Shown: in pieces, positions 29,571 to 41,808 of the stretch
Numbering within the stretch: position 1 is the stretch's first letter
Layout of the letters: each line of letters begins with the position of its first letter
DNA from: Lactarius indigo
Lineage: Eukaryota; Basidiomycota; Agaricomycetes; Russulales; Russulaceae
Length of the DNA stretch: 64,000 nt
Direction: 5' to 3'
NCBI GenBank assembly: GCA_025766275.1
Contig: JAFKAC010000118.1
Coordinates: forward strand, 102,419-166,418
Program-made: the position numbers and the translations under genes
The notes under the pieces: generated by a model
What the model was told of the DNA's origin: nothing
What the model saw: the letters and a program-made list of their open reading frames with translations, nothing else
Databases searched by the model: none

Positions 29571-32500
29571 CAGGACAGTCGATCTCACCACACAGTCATA
29601 GCCACAACCCTCACTGACAAGGAAAAGGAGGACATAACCTGCAAACTAGATGAAGAGGAGGCACACCTGCGTGCAACCACATCCACAGAATTGGCTATTC
29701 AAGCCAAAGGGGAGGAGAAACCTGTTGAGCTGCCAGAGGTATACCAAGCCTTCAAAACACTTTTCAGTGAAGAAGCATCCCAATGGTTTCCCCCTGCAAG
29801 ACTGTGGGATCACACCATTGACCTCAAGCCAGGCACCCCTTCGGCCATTGACTGCAAAATATACCTGCTTACCCAAGAGGAAGAGGGAAAGTTAAAGGAA
29901 TTCCTAGATGAAAAACTATGTCAGGGATATCTGCGTCCCTCCATCTCCCCATACGCATCTTCATTCTTCTTCGTGAAAAAGAAGGACGGAAAGCTACGAC
30001 CCATTCAGGATTACTGTGTCCTCAACTCCCATACCATACGAAACCAATACCCACTCCCCCTCATTCAGGACCTCATCTACAACCTCAGCAACACTCATAT
30101 ATATACCAAGCTTGACATCCGCTGGGGATATAATAACGTTCGCATACGTGACAGCAACCAAGAAAAAGCGGCATTCAAAATGAAATTTGGACTCTTTGAA
30201 CCAACAGTCATGTTCTTCAGTCTCACCAACTCACCCGCCACATTCCAGACAATGATGAACCACATCTACCGTGACATCATCACCAAGCACGAATTAAAGG
30301 GGACCATTATACGGGTCTACATGGATGACATCGGCATCGCCACACACGAGGGTCACACTTCGGCCGATCATATTGCGGCAGTTACTGATGTCCTTTGTGT
30401 GGCCCAGGACCATGACTTGTACTTCAAGCTTGAAAAGTGCATCTTTCACCAACCTTGGATGGATTACCTGGGGGTAATCCTTGAAAAGGGGGTAACACAT
30501 ATGGACCCAGTAAAAGTTTGTGGTATCAAAGACTGGCCGACACCAGTAAAAGTCAGGGATGTACAATCTTTCCTTGGCTTTTGTAACTTTTACTGTCTAT
30601 TCATCTGAGGTTTCACAACCCACGCACGACCACTAAACCGCCTCACAAGAAAGGACGCAGACTGGAAATGGACCGAGGAAGAGGACCGCGCATTCAAAAC
30701 ACTCAAACAACTTGTCATGGAAGAACCAGTGCTGGCACACCCCAACCTACAAGACCAATTTGAGCTAGAAGTTGATGCGTCGGGATATGCAGTAGGTGTG
30801 GTGCTCCTACAAAAGAAAAGTGACGGGCGCAAGCACCCCATAGGATACTATTCAGCTATGCTTAATGAGGCAGAGTGCAACTACGACATCTATGATCTAG
30901 AACTTCTGGCCATTGTAAAAGCTCTCCGCCACTGGAGACCTCTACTTGCAGGATCCCCACACAAGATCAAAATATTTTCGGACCACCTCAACCTCCAATA
31001 CTGGAAGACACCACAAAAGATTAGTAGGCAAGTAGCCCGTGAAGTGCTGGAACTAATGGAATATGACTTCAAGATCCACCTATCAAGGGAAAAAACAACG
31101 GCAGGGTGGACACGCTGTCACGACGACCAGACTATAACCAAGGAGAGGAGGATAACCAAGGTGTAGTCGTTCTACCCCCCAAAGTGTTTGTATGGGTAAC
31201 CAACACAGCGCGCGCAATGGAAATACACCCTATGCTGCAAACACCGAGGCGAAGACAAGATCCAACAATCGTCAAAGCATGGGTAGATGCCCACTGGCTG
31301 AAGAAAATAGAGGGAGAATGGTACAAGGATGGACGGTTGGTAATCACAGGACCTATGACTGCACACCAGATGATCATCCACAACCATCACAACCCTCCTA
31401 TTCATGGACACCCAGGCATAAGCTGGACACAATGGATTGTGGAACAACATTATTGGTGGCCAAGCCTCAGACGAGATGTTTATGAATATGTCACCGGTTG
31501 TGCAGACTGCCAGCAGAACAAAGTCAATACTAGACCAACGCGTGCACCGCTACACCCCATCACAGCAATAGCAGATGCCCCTCCGTTCCACACAATCACA
31601 CTGGATTTTATCACCAAGCTACCTACCTCACAATTGTATGACAGTGTCCTCACCGTTACAGATCACGACTGCAGCAAAGCGTCAATATTCGTCCCATGTA
31701 ACGAGGAGATCACGGCCGAGGAAATGGCAATCCTGTACATCAATCATGTGTTCAAGTGATTCAGATTACTGCGCAAGGTCATCAGCGACCGTGACCCCCG
31801 TTTTACCTCTAAGTTCACAAGAGAAGTCTGTTGAATCCTAGGCATCAAACAAAATGTCTCCACAGTGTATCACCCACAAATGGACGGACAGTCAGAACAA
31901 ACCAATCAATGGCTGGAGAAATATCTGCGTTTCTGGGCCAACGAGCGTCAAGATAACTGGGCGGCCTATTTTCCAATTGCAGAGTTCGCTCACAACAATT
32001 GGCCCCACAAGCATACGAAGCAATCCCCATTTATGCTTCTCATGGGATACAACCCTACTTCTGATTGGACGGATAAGCCATCTCCCATTCCAAATGTGAT
32101 CACTTGATTGACACAGTTGAAGGAAGCACGACAGATGGCACAAGACCTTATCAAAAAGGCTCAGGACAGCTGGATCAAGCACAAAGATACCCCATGCTAC
32201 AAGGTTGGGGACTGGGTATGGCTAGAGGGGAAATATCTCTGAACCAATCAGCCAACAGCAAAACTAGCAGCATGATGCCACGGACCATTTAAAGTCATCC
32301 AGGTGATGTCCCCTTACAACTATCGCCTCAAACTTCCCATGCAGTGGAGCATCCATCCAGTGTTTCACATCGATCTTCTCACGCCTTACAAAAGTACAAC
32401 CTTCCACAGTGAAAATTTCACATGACCACCCCCAGATCTCATGGAAGGGGAGGAAGAGTACAAAGTTGAGGCCATTCTGGACTCTCGGCATTACGGCTGT

Positions 32501-33862
32501 TGCAAAAAGCTCCAATACCACATCAAATGGAAGGGGTATTCAGACTCGGAGAATCAGTGGGTCGACAAGGACGATGTATTCACCCCAGAAGCAGTAAAAA
32601 GCCAAGCGGGCCAGACTGCCACTTGACGCCTTAAAAGTGGGCTCATGGATGATCAGGGAGAGTATCCCCCCAATCCCATTCACATCCACTCCTCTCATAC
32701 CTCTATGTACCTCTATGCCCACTTCTCCCCTCAGACATGTCACCACAGTGATCCTCCTCGACCAAGTCACACAAGACGCTGCCAACATCCTCCAAGACGG
32801 TGAAGAAACTGTGGTTCCAGAGGTCCAGCTCACTCCATACACACCTGCAGACCTGCAAACCAGGCATATCACCACTCAAGAATGGGCTGGTGTCCTACAG
32901 AGGTTCCCCGACCCAACTCACCAGCCCGACGACGAGCAGCAGCATGCCGTTGCTCACATCTTCAGAGACAGCGACAGCAATTGGGAACCCATCATGGTCA
33001 TCCCCCCAGGTGACGACCTCATCGGCACAAGGGGAATTCTCCCTGCCGAACATCCCCTCAAAGACCCAACAGGAGTTAGAAGCAGCAGAGGATTGGCGGA
33101 GAGTGGCGAAGGAGTGGGCTGACAAACAGTTGCACTTAGCGCAGAGGAGATTGAGCGAGTTGCGGCAGCACAGGCAGTGCTCCCTGACGACAAAGCTCAC
33201 GCTGAGGATGGAGATTACTACCCAGTCAGACACCCCCTCCTTCGAACACACAGCCACCCTACTAATCCCCAAATCACCCCATGGCTCATTCACACTGATG
33301 GAACCGCCATGTCTCAAGGATGTGTGTGACTGCCCGGCGTCGCACTTCATACCCCCATCACACACAACGACAACCCTGCGCAGGTCCTTGCGCCTGAAGG
33401 GTTCAGGGCAAATTGACAGCCCCATTATGTTCACTTCCCCATCACCAGACCCGATGGTGTAGAGAGAAATGCCAGTCACATGCAGATAGTTGGAGGTGCG
33501 AACCCTTTTGTTACGGTACGGACTTGATGACTCATTACACACGACTCATGACCAGTTATGACTACGGTCCGGTATCAGCATTAGTCATGGACTCTTACAT
33601 CATATCAGTCAGCATAGTAGTTCGCATGTGATTGTGACTCATGTATGACTCATTCCTAGGATGGTTGTACTAGGGTTCGAGCTAGTTACACCATTGGTTA
33701 CGTACTATTCTAGCGGCGCTTTAAAGCCCGCGTGTATCTGTATAAGTAGTCGACTCAGAAGACCAAGAGTCCCCATCTTGGTCTTCTTCAATCCACCACC
33801 CGACTCGCCTCCTATCTGTCTTAGCCTCGGGTTAAGCGTGCCTCCGCTTGTATCCACCAAGG

Positions 33863-34440
33863 TGTTACGCCCTAGCAGGGGCGTGGATTCTAAAGGTTCT
33901 GAATCACACAGGTATCAAGCGAAGACCTCTGTTGTCTTATTGCTATGAAATACGAGTGGTAAAGTGTGGCACAAGGTGCAGCACTACTCTGTAATGTAGG
34001 ACTCCTCGTCCGAAGTGTCTAACACTTCTCTACACTTGATCTTGCTAGTGCACAGAGTATAACAGGTGTAACGCGTTGATATAGTTCAACTGCAAAGACT
34101 TCGAAGTGTCCTGATTAGGGACTGAGGTAGGGGATGTACAAGAAGAGAGGGATAAGGCGAGGTCACACCAAAGTACGGAGGCAAGGTTGCTAGATTGCAA
34201 ACGAAGCCAAGTCTGGCTTCCTACGGTCTATGGTACAGGTTTATATAGGACAGGGTTCCAAACAACATGAACACAAGTCCACACAATATCAAAGTGACTA
34301 AACGGAGCAAACAGAAGTTCGGATCAAAGTAACCGCGCCACTAGTAACAGTAGCTCCTTTGGTAACAAGGTATGGTACAGAAGGGGGAAGGCAGGGTGGA
34401 GACATACTGTGGCTTAGGTCCGAAGCATCGGATCATAACA
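33863..34440 (-). mobile_element. 3' LTR of element D
   Basis: On the minus strand it begins TGTTATGATCC, just after AGAGAAGGGCTCA, the likely polypurine tract (plus 34441-34455). It ends ...GGGGCGTAACA. Confidence 0.95.
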
Positions 34441-34466
34441 TGAGCCCTTCTCTAAGTCAACTCTCC

Positions 34467-37400
34467 CTAGAGTGCTTCGAAGTCCATCAGGTCATAGACA
34501 TCGTTGTCTATGTCATTGGAGGGGGTGCCTTCGCAAGGGAGGGGGCAGCGATGTTGGCGAAGGAAGTTGAAGGGACCATGGGCCCCACACTTGCGACAAT
34601 TTTCATACTTGGGGCACTTGATTTCTTCGTGGCTGTTGCTGGTAAAACACTTGCCACACCACTGAGTACGTTCTTCTGGGGCTGGCCAGAGGCACTGATA
34701 GGGGAAGTGGTCAGTGCTAGAACACCTCCAGCAGAACTTCTGTTTTTGAGGGCAGGCGAAGGAGAGGTGGTCTTCAGACTGGCACCTGTAACAAAGTCGA
34801 ATGGTGCCAGTCTCCTTCTTGTTGGCTCTGCGCTTGCGTCTCTTCTTCCTTTCTGCAGAGGGGCTAGGTCCTTCTGGTTCGTCGTGGAGTCGTGGCATGG
34901 AGTGGTAGCGAGGTGGAGCAGGGGCAGGAATGGGGTGGACTTCAAAGGGGTGAGTTTCTTCTTCCGGAGGAGAGGGGTGTAGTATGAGCCATCGGTCTGC
35001 AATCCGGACATAGGCCTTGTGTTCTTGCAGCCTTCTTCGGGTGCTGGTTAGTTGCATGTCCATGTTGAGGAGGTGCCTTTTGAGGGGCTCCATCGTCTTG
35101 TACAGGCCTTCAATCTCCTTTCGGAGGGCCTTCTGGTTTCGTAAGAGTCGGCGAGTCCTGGAGATTTCTGCTGTGAGGCGGTCATCTTTCAGGTCTTCTA
35201 GGACTTCATCGACTTGTCTGGCTGTGGGGGAAGCTTCGTCCAAGTTCTGCATCTGAGCTGGGGTGATGGGGGGAGCTGGGTTGTGGGGGTCGTCGTTTCT
35301 GGGAAGGAGGAAAAGGGGGAGGCCATAGTGGGGAAGGTTTTTGCCCATGGTGCCGATGACATCTTCTTTATTTTCGCTGATCTTGATCCATTTGGCATCC
35401 TTTCGGATGTATGAGGTTGGGTCAGCGTCGTCAGGGATGAGGAAGTGGACATAGCGGCTGCTCCAGGGGTCATTCAAGAAGAAGGGGTAACCAGGGTCGT
35501 CGTCTTCTTCAGCAGCGATGTGCATCCTTTCATAGTTAATGGGGAGTGCGTCCATGATTGGGTCGTTGATTATTTCACTGAGACGAGCCATGGTCACTCT
35601 AGGATCAGGGGGGGAGGTGGTAGGTCGGTGTATCTCGGGAGTAGGGGGAGCTGTGTGTCCAGGAGGGGGAACGCGAAGGGCTATTCCTCCTCCTTCTGTT
35701 TCTATGACGCTGGGCATGGTGGGATCGATGGGTTGTGGTTCCTGGATGAGTGAAGGCAAGGAAGGGGGTCGTGCTGGGAAGGGGGAATAGCCAGAGGAAG
35801 GTGTGACAGAGGGCGTTTCATCAAAGGAGCCTCTTTCCATGGCACGAGCAACAAGACGTTCTACAGAGGAGGAGCGAGAGGGCATGGTGAGGAAGCTAGT
35901 GGGGAAGGTGGTTGCTGTTCGTACTGTTACTTCCTTTCGTTTTAACCATTGCTTTGCTCCTTCGCTTCTGGGGTTGCTTTCAAAGTGTTCCTGAATAAGT
36001 TCTGGGGCGTTGAGGTTCTTTTCTGGTTCCCAACTGTTGTGTGCATCGGAGTATCCCTTCCACTTGATTAGGAACTGTAACTGGTTCCTGTGGCGTCTTG
36101 TTTCTAGTATTTTCTCGACTTCCCACTCCTGTTCTCCATCTACTAGATCTGGGGGTGGTTCCGTAAAGTTCTTTCCATGTATGGAGGTTTCTTTGTATGG
36201 CATCAGGAGTGACGCATGGAATACTGGGTGGATCCGCCACTGATGGGGAAGTTTCAGGGCATATGTGGTGGCGGAGATCTTCTTTGTGACCCTGAAGGGT
36301 CCGTATCTTTTTGGGGCTAACTTGAAACTAGGGTGCGTTGTTTTCAAGTTCCTGGCATCCAGCCACACGCTATCTCCTTCTGTGTGTTGTTCAAAGCGAG
36401 AGGATCCTTTGTAGAGTGACTGTGCATGGGTAATTGCTGCTTGGGCGGTCCTTTTGGCTTCCTGGATTCGCTCCAATCTCTCTTGTGTTCCTGGTACTGT
36501 GGTTGTTCTTTCTGGTTGGTGTACTCTTGGGATGTACCCAAGGATTAATTTGTAGGGTGCCTTTTTAGTGGTTGCGCTTGGCCAGGAGTTGTGGGTGTAC
36601 TGTGCCAGTGGTAGTAGCTCCGTCCAATTGTCTTGTTGATGGTTTATGAACATTCGGAGGTACTGTTCTAACCACTGGTTTGTTCTCTCTGATTGTCCAT
36701 CTGTTTGTGGGTGGTATGCTGTGCTGATGTTTTGTTCTATGTCAAGCACTCTACACAGTTCTTTGATGAACTTCGCTGTGAATCTGGGGTCTCTGTCGGA
36801 GATGACCCTTCTTGGTAGTCCATAGTGTGGCAGGACAGTTTTGGCATAGAGTTTTGCCACTCCTTCTGCGTCTATTGTTTCACTGCACGGGATAAAGAAG
36901 GCTGCTTTGGAACAGTCATGATCCGTGATGGTGAGAATTGTGTCATTGTCTTCTGATTGGGGTAACTTTGTGATAAAGTCTAGAGCGATGGTTTCAAAAG
37001 GGAGTGCTTCTGGGTTAGTCTTGATGGGGAATATCGGTGGTTTCGGGTTCCCAGGGAAGTTCTTGTTTGATTGGCATGTGGCACAGCCCTTTACATATGC
37101 GGATATGTCGTCTTTCATGTTTGGCCACCAAAAGTCTTGTGACACTAACCACAAGGTCTTTGTTATTCCGGGGTGTCCAGCTGTTTTTGTATCGTGAAAC
37201 AGGGAAATTACCCCCCTCTTTAGCAGTGTGTTGTCCACAACCACCAGTTTGTCCCCTCTCCACCAGTGTTTGCCTTGTTTTACGAGGTGGAAGGGGGCGG
37301 CCCACTCGTCCAGGGTGTCTTGGTGGTCTAATTGGTGTGCCATGACCCGGTCATCTATCCTTATGGAGAGAGCGGAGTTTGCGAAGATGGTTGGGGTCAG

Positions 37401-39350
37401 GACCACTACATCAGTGTTATCTCCTGCTCCGGTGTCATGGTCAGGGCGTCTTGATAGGGCATCAGCATGGTTTTGGGGTCCGGGTTTGTGGTGAAGTTTG
37501 ATGTGATAATCTGCAAGTCTGGGGATGTAGCGCGCCACTCTCCTATTGATTTGTCGAGGGTGGCGATAATACTCTAGGTTTTTGTGGTCTGTAAACACTG
37601 TGATTTCATGGGGGGATCCTAAAAGAAGGTGTCTCCAGTGTTCCAGTCCTCTGATTACTGCCAGGAGTTCCCTGTCATGGATGTCATAGTTGCGCTCTGC
37701 TTCGGAAAATGATTTGGAGAAGTATCCCACAGCTTGTGGTTTGTTTCGGCTGTCTCTTTGTGTTAAGATTGCCCCTGTGGCGAAAGCGGAGGCATCTACT
37801 TCTAGTTCGAAAGGTTTGTCCATATCTGGTTGGCATAAGATGGGGTCTTTGCACACAAGCGTGATGAGAGCTTCTAAGGCTTCTGCTGCCTCCTTTGTCC
37901 ATCTGAAGGGTCCTTCTGACGTCTTTATTGTGTCCGTGATGGGTCTTGCTAAGTGAGCGAAGTTGGGGATGAAGGGTCATTGATAACTTAGTGTTCCCAA
38001 CACGCTTCTTGCTTGTTTGACTGACTTGATGTCCCTTGGCCAGTCTTTTAGTCCTTCTACCTTCTTTGGGTCGATTTTGATTTGAGATCCATCGATGACA
38101 ATGCCTAGGTAGTGGATCTTTCTTTGTTCGAACACGCATTTCGACGCTTTAAGGAAATAAGATTCCCTTTCACAGATTTCCAAGAATTCGTGTACAATTT
38201 GTCTGTGGCGTTCTGTGTCTTCTTCTGTGGCTATTAGGACATCGTCCATGTACACAAATAGCTCTCTTGGGTATTTGTCCATAAGTGGTCGAAGTATTCT
38301 GCTCATGGTTCTTGCAAAGGTAGCTGGTGCATTTGTGAGACCGAAGGTCATGACTCGAGGGATGAACAGCCCCCTTGGTGTCTTGAAGGCTGCCTTCCAC
38401 TGGTCTTCCTCTTTTATGCGGACGTTATGGTACCCCCACCGGACATCGAACTTTGAGAACAGTGTTTTCCCATTTAAGTTGGTCAGGATGTCGGAGATGA
38501 GAGGTAGTGGGTAAGTGTCTTTTATTGTCCAGGTGTTTAGGGGTCTGTAGTCCAGGATAGGGCGCAACCCTCCATCTGTTTTCTTTCTGAAGAAGAAGGA
38601 GGAAGCGTAGGGGGAGCTTCCTTCATAGATGTATCCTTTTGCTATGTTTTCGTCGAGATATGCCTTCAACTCCTTGTCCTCTTCTGGAGTCAAGGGGTAG
38701 ATTTTGCAGTTGATCTTGTTGGGTGCATCTGGTCGCAATGTGATGGGATGGTCTTCTTCTCTTTCTGGGGGAAAGCGCTGTGCTTCTTTGTCTGAGAATA
38801 CTTTGTTGTGGCACTGGTATTCTTCTGGGATCGCAGTTTCTTTTACTGGGTCAAAGGTTGTTTTGGTTGCTGCCGCTTTTGCTTCTTGGTGTCGCTTTCT
38901 TCGGAAGCGGTACCCTCCTGTCAGGATGGTAACAGCTTCTCCTTTCAGCTCTTGTTTCTTCCAGTCTATGTCTGGGTTTTCGTGTTCGAACCAGGGGTAT
39001 CCGAAGATCATTCTGTCTTCCCCTAGGCTGGTTACAAAAAACTGGAAAGGAGTTTCTTCTTCTCCTCTTTTTATCCATAGCTGGCATGTTTCTGTCATGG
39101 TGCCATCTTTGTTTAGTGATCCATCTACATTCCGGACCAATCTGGGTGGTTTCAGAGGAGTGGTTCCTAGTCCAAGTTTTTGGATTAGGTTTTGGTCGAT
39201 TAGGTTGTCTGTTGCACCGCTGTCCAGCAGCACATTTATGCGAGCTTCTTTGTAGTAAAGGCGAATGAGGACTTTGATTGTCATAGCACTATCGCGAACA
39301 CTATACATTGAATTGGCCTCCCTGTCAGCTCTCACAGGTCGGCATCGCAA
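34467..39350 (-). CDS. pol: Pol polyprotein of element D, one nonsense codon
   Basis: 1,627 codons from 39350 with a single TGA at 37979-37977 (codon 458, ...LSYQ-stop-PFIPNF; homologues read R, so CGA became TGA). Order: retropepsin DSGATDN at 43-49, RT with YMDD at 367-370, RNase H (EVDASAFATGAILTQ), integrase zinc finger and core (DFITKLPQ, SDRDPRF, TDGQSERTNQ), GPF module and chromodomain at about 1076-1125 (WEVEKILETR...FLIKWKGYSD). Then come about 500 more residues: Pro-rich linker, a domain matching that of A (SRYVHFLIPD ... HYGLPLFLLPR), a long coiled coil, a basic tract (KKRRKRRANKK) and four Cys/His knuckles from about 1520 (CYRCQSEDHLSFAC, CWRCSSTDHFPYQC, CGKCFTSNSHEEIKC, CRKCGAHG). 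Ends at TAG 34467. Made by -1 slippage from gag; dead unless the TGA is read through. Confidence 0.93.
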
Positions 39351-39356
39351 AAATCC
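39316..39356 (-). promoter_or_regulatory. -1 frameshift site of element D
   Basis: Minus-strand G-GAT-TTT (39356-39350) in the gag frame, a heptamer known from dianthovirus frameshifting. A 6-nt spacer follows, then GCC (39343-39341), GA, CCTGT, 8-nt loop GAGAGCTG, ACAGG, GA, GGC (39318-39316). Stem sequence is unlike that of A, but spacer length, loop length and facing GA steps are the same. Confidence 0.85.
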
Positions 39357-41023
39357 TGATCTAAGGCATAGTAGCGTCTCTTTTCATCCTCAGTCATGCC
39401 TTGGACGAGTGCATGGGCTTGTCGGACTTTATCTTCGGTTGTGGTAGCAGCCACTGATGAGGTGCTTGCTTCTGGGGTGTATGGGGGTGCAGTGTCCGCT
39501 TCTTGGGTGTCTGTGGCTCTGGCTTTGGTTTGGTTGGTGGTGTTTTGTCGTTGACAGTTTCTAGCCATGTGTCCTTGTTGTCTGCATTTGAAGCAGCGTC
39601 CTTCTTTCATGAGGGCTTTCTTTTCTTCTTCAGTAAGCTTCTTAAAGGGGGTGGAGGTGGTGGCATCTACATCCATCGCATTTGGGTCTCGCTTTGGTCG
39701 TCCTTGGTGGACATTCTGGGTTGGCCCTGGGTTTCTATTTCCTGGTCTGGCTTTTAGTAGCTTCCAGCGTTGGTGTTCTGCTCTGGCAGCGGTTTGCCAC
39801 TCGTCCATGGTGTTTGGGATGGTGGTTCACATAAGGCAAGCGCGATACAGTCCTGTGGGTAGTCCTCTTTTGAAGAATTCCACCGTTCCAGGGGCATCTC
39901 TTGCCCATCCTGCTATTCCTGCAAGGTGTTCGAAGTCGAGGATGTAACTGTCCAATGCTCCGCCCTGCATCGTTAAACTGATGAGCTTCTGATAGGCTCT
40001 TTCTTTGTTTAGAGTGTCGGTCCAGTCTCTGTCAAAGGTGTCGAGAAAACCATCCCAAAGATCTTTGCTGTTTTTGGTGAGGGCTTTGGTGGGGTCTGCT
40101 AGTGCCGCTTCCATGTCATCTTCGGTTTGGTTGACCCACAGCTGTACACCGGGTCCTTTGAACATTGTAAGGGCGAATAGTACCCGTGCATAAGGTTCTT
40201 TGATGAGTTCATTCTCGCTATTTAACTTGATGTACCGTAGTAGTTCTCTTTTGAACTGACCACTCTCTGTTCTATCTCCGGTGAACGGAGTAGGGGGTGC
40301 TCCTTTGAGTCCTCCTGAGCTCGTTGTTGGTGTTCCTCCTGTTCCGGTGCTTGAGCCGGTACCTGTGCCAGTGCCTGTGGCGTTTATGGCTGACATGATA
40401 AGTGTTGGCTGTGGTGTGATGGGGATCTGGGGTGGTTCGACTGGGGAGGGCAATCTGATTGGTGGTAGTGGGGCTGGGAATCCTTCTTCCGCTGGGGATG
40501 GTTCTATCCAGATAGGGATAGTGGGGCTGGCTTGTGACGAAGTTTGTGTGGGTACTGTGATGTCTAGGCGGTGTCCTGAGGAGTGGGATAGTTCTGAGTG
40601 TGATTCCGCTTCGTCTGAGCTGGGTTCTTCTTCTGATGAGTCTTGTTGTAGTCCGTATGTTCCCCTAGTGTTTCTTGGTGCTGAGGATGATTGTTGTGTG
40701 GGTGTTTCTGGGTTCTGTTCGTCTTCTTCGTTCCACCAGCCTAGTCCTTCAGCAAATCTGTGTGGTGTGATGTTTATGGCTCTGGTGTGGTATGTATTCT
40801 GAAAGTATCGGAGGATGTACCAGTTGTTGTTGATGAATTCCACTGGTCTGAGTTCGCCTTTGATGAGGCACTTGTAACAAGGTGGTCTGCCTGATGTTGT
40901 GGCCCAGCGAGCTCCTTTTCCTAGTTGACTGCTTTTAACGTGGTGTGGGAGGTCGTCTTGTGTTCTGGTTGTGACTGGGGTCCAATCGTTGTCTGATTCA
41001 AAGGTGACACTGATGCTAGCCAC
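39332..41023 (-). CDS. gag: Gag of element D, one nonsense codon
   Basis: 563 codons in one frame from GTG at 41023 to TGA at 39332, broken once by TGA at 39829-39827 (...ACLM-stop-TTIPNT; CGA expected). The N-terminal domain of 209 codons (VASISVTFESDNDWTPVTTR..., GELRPVEFINNNWYILRYF, GLGWWNEEDEQ) precedes the first ATG of the whole transcript at 40396 (MSAINATGTGTG). Then come a Gly/Thr linker, capsid-type region (PPTPFTGDRTESGQFKRELL), helical domain and zinc knuckle CFKCRQQGHMARNC near 39590. It is homologous in layout to the Gag of A and F. GTG has A at -3 and G at +4. Confidence 0.92.
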
Positions 41024-41218
41024 GATTGTGGTCTGTCTTGGGTGCTGGTTTGTGTAAGGGGATGGCTGAAGCGGCCTCTTGTGTCAAGGAGGATCCGTCG
41101 CCCGGCTATGCCGTCGTTTCTGGGTTCTATGGAGTGTCTGGTTGTTGGCTGATGCGTCCTCTTGGATCGTCGCCCACTCTGCTGTGTGGCAGTAGTGTCT
41201 TGGTGTGTTGGAAGTTGT

Positions 41219-41229
41219 AGACTTGGCTT
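41219..41229 (-). promoter_or_regulatory. Self-priming PBS of element D
   Basis: Minus-strand AAGCCAAGTCT, 1 nt after the 5' LTR. It is perfectly complementary to AGACTTGGCTT in the same LTR (plus 41572-41582). Confidence 0.9.
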
Positions 41230-41230
41230 A

Positions 41231-41808
41231 TGTTACGCCCTAGCAGGGGCGTGGATTCTAAAGGTTCTGAATCACACAGGTATCAAGCGAAGACCTCTGT
41301 TGTCTTATTGCTATGAAATACGAGTGGTAAAGTGTGGCACAAGGTGCAGCACTACTCTGTAATGTAGGACTCCTCGTCCGAAGTGTCTAACACTTCTCTA
41401 CACTTGATCTTGCTAGTGCACAGAGTATAACAGGTGTAACGCGTTGATATAGTTCAACTGCAAAGACTTCGAAGTGTCCTGATTAGGGACTGAGGTAGGG
41501 GATGTACAAGAAGAGAGGGATAAGGCGAGGTCACACCAAAGTACGGAGGCAAGGTTGCTAGATTGCAAACGAAGCCAAGTCTGGCTTCCTACGGTCTATG
41601 GTACAGGTTTATATAGGACAGGGTTCCAAACAACATGAACACAAGTCCACACAATATCAAAGTGACTAAACGGAGCAAACAGAAGTTCGGATCAAAGTAA
41701 CCGCGCCACTAGTAACAGTAGCTCCTTTGGTAACAAGGTATGGTACAGAAGGGGGAAGGCAGGGTGGAGACATACTGTGGCTTAGGTCCGAAGTGTCGGA
41801 TCATAACA
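41231..41808 (-). mobile_element. 5' LTR of element D
   Basis: This is the upstream LTR because gag follows on its left. TATATAAA at 41615-41608 (minus) is followed after 33 nt by AGACTTGGCTT starting at 41582, the presumed mRNA start and self-primer. ACGCCC/GGGCGT (41235-41240 and 41247-41252) makes a U5 hairpin next to the PBS. Confidence 0.95.
41572..41615 (-). promoter_or_regulatory. TATA box and presumed transcript start/primer of D
   Basis: Minus-strand TATATAAA then, at 33 nt, AGACTTGGCTT. No ATG occurs on this strand from here to 40396 in any frame. Confidence 0.78.

Larger units (their letters stand above)
33863..41808 (-). mobile_element. Element D: young Ty3/gypsy chromovirus, minus strand
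   Basis: 7,946 bp with 578-bp LTRs at 33863-34440 and 41231-41808 that I find to differ at two adjacent positions (GAAGCATCGG versus GAAGTGTCGG). The perfect duplication CAAGG is at 33858-33862 and 41809-41813. Gag and pol are each open except for one TGA that should be CGA. A family different from A, with its own primer/PBS pair. Confidence 0.97.

Noticed and set aside
34508..35011. Minus-strand 167-codon frame (and plus-strand 34359-34982) inside D pol
   Set aside because: Shadow frames of the D Pol C-terminal extension, which is clearly the coding frame (zinc knuckles, coiled coil).
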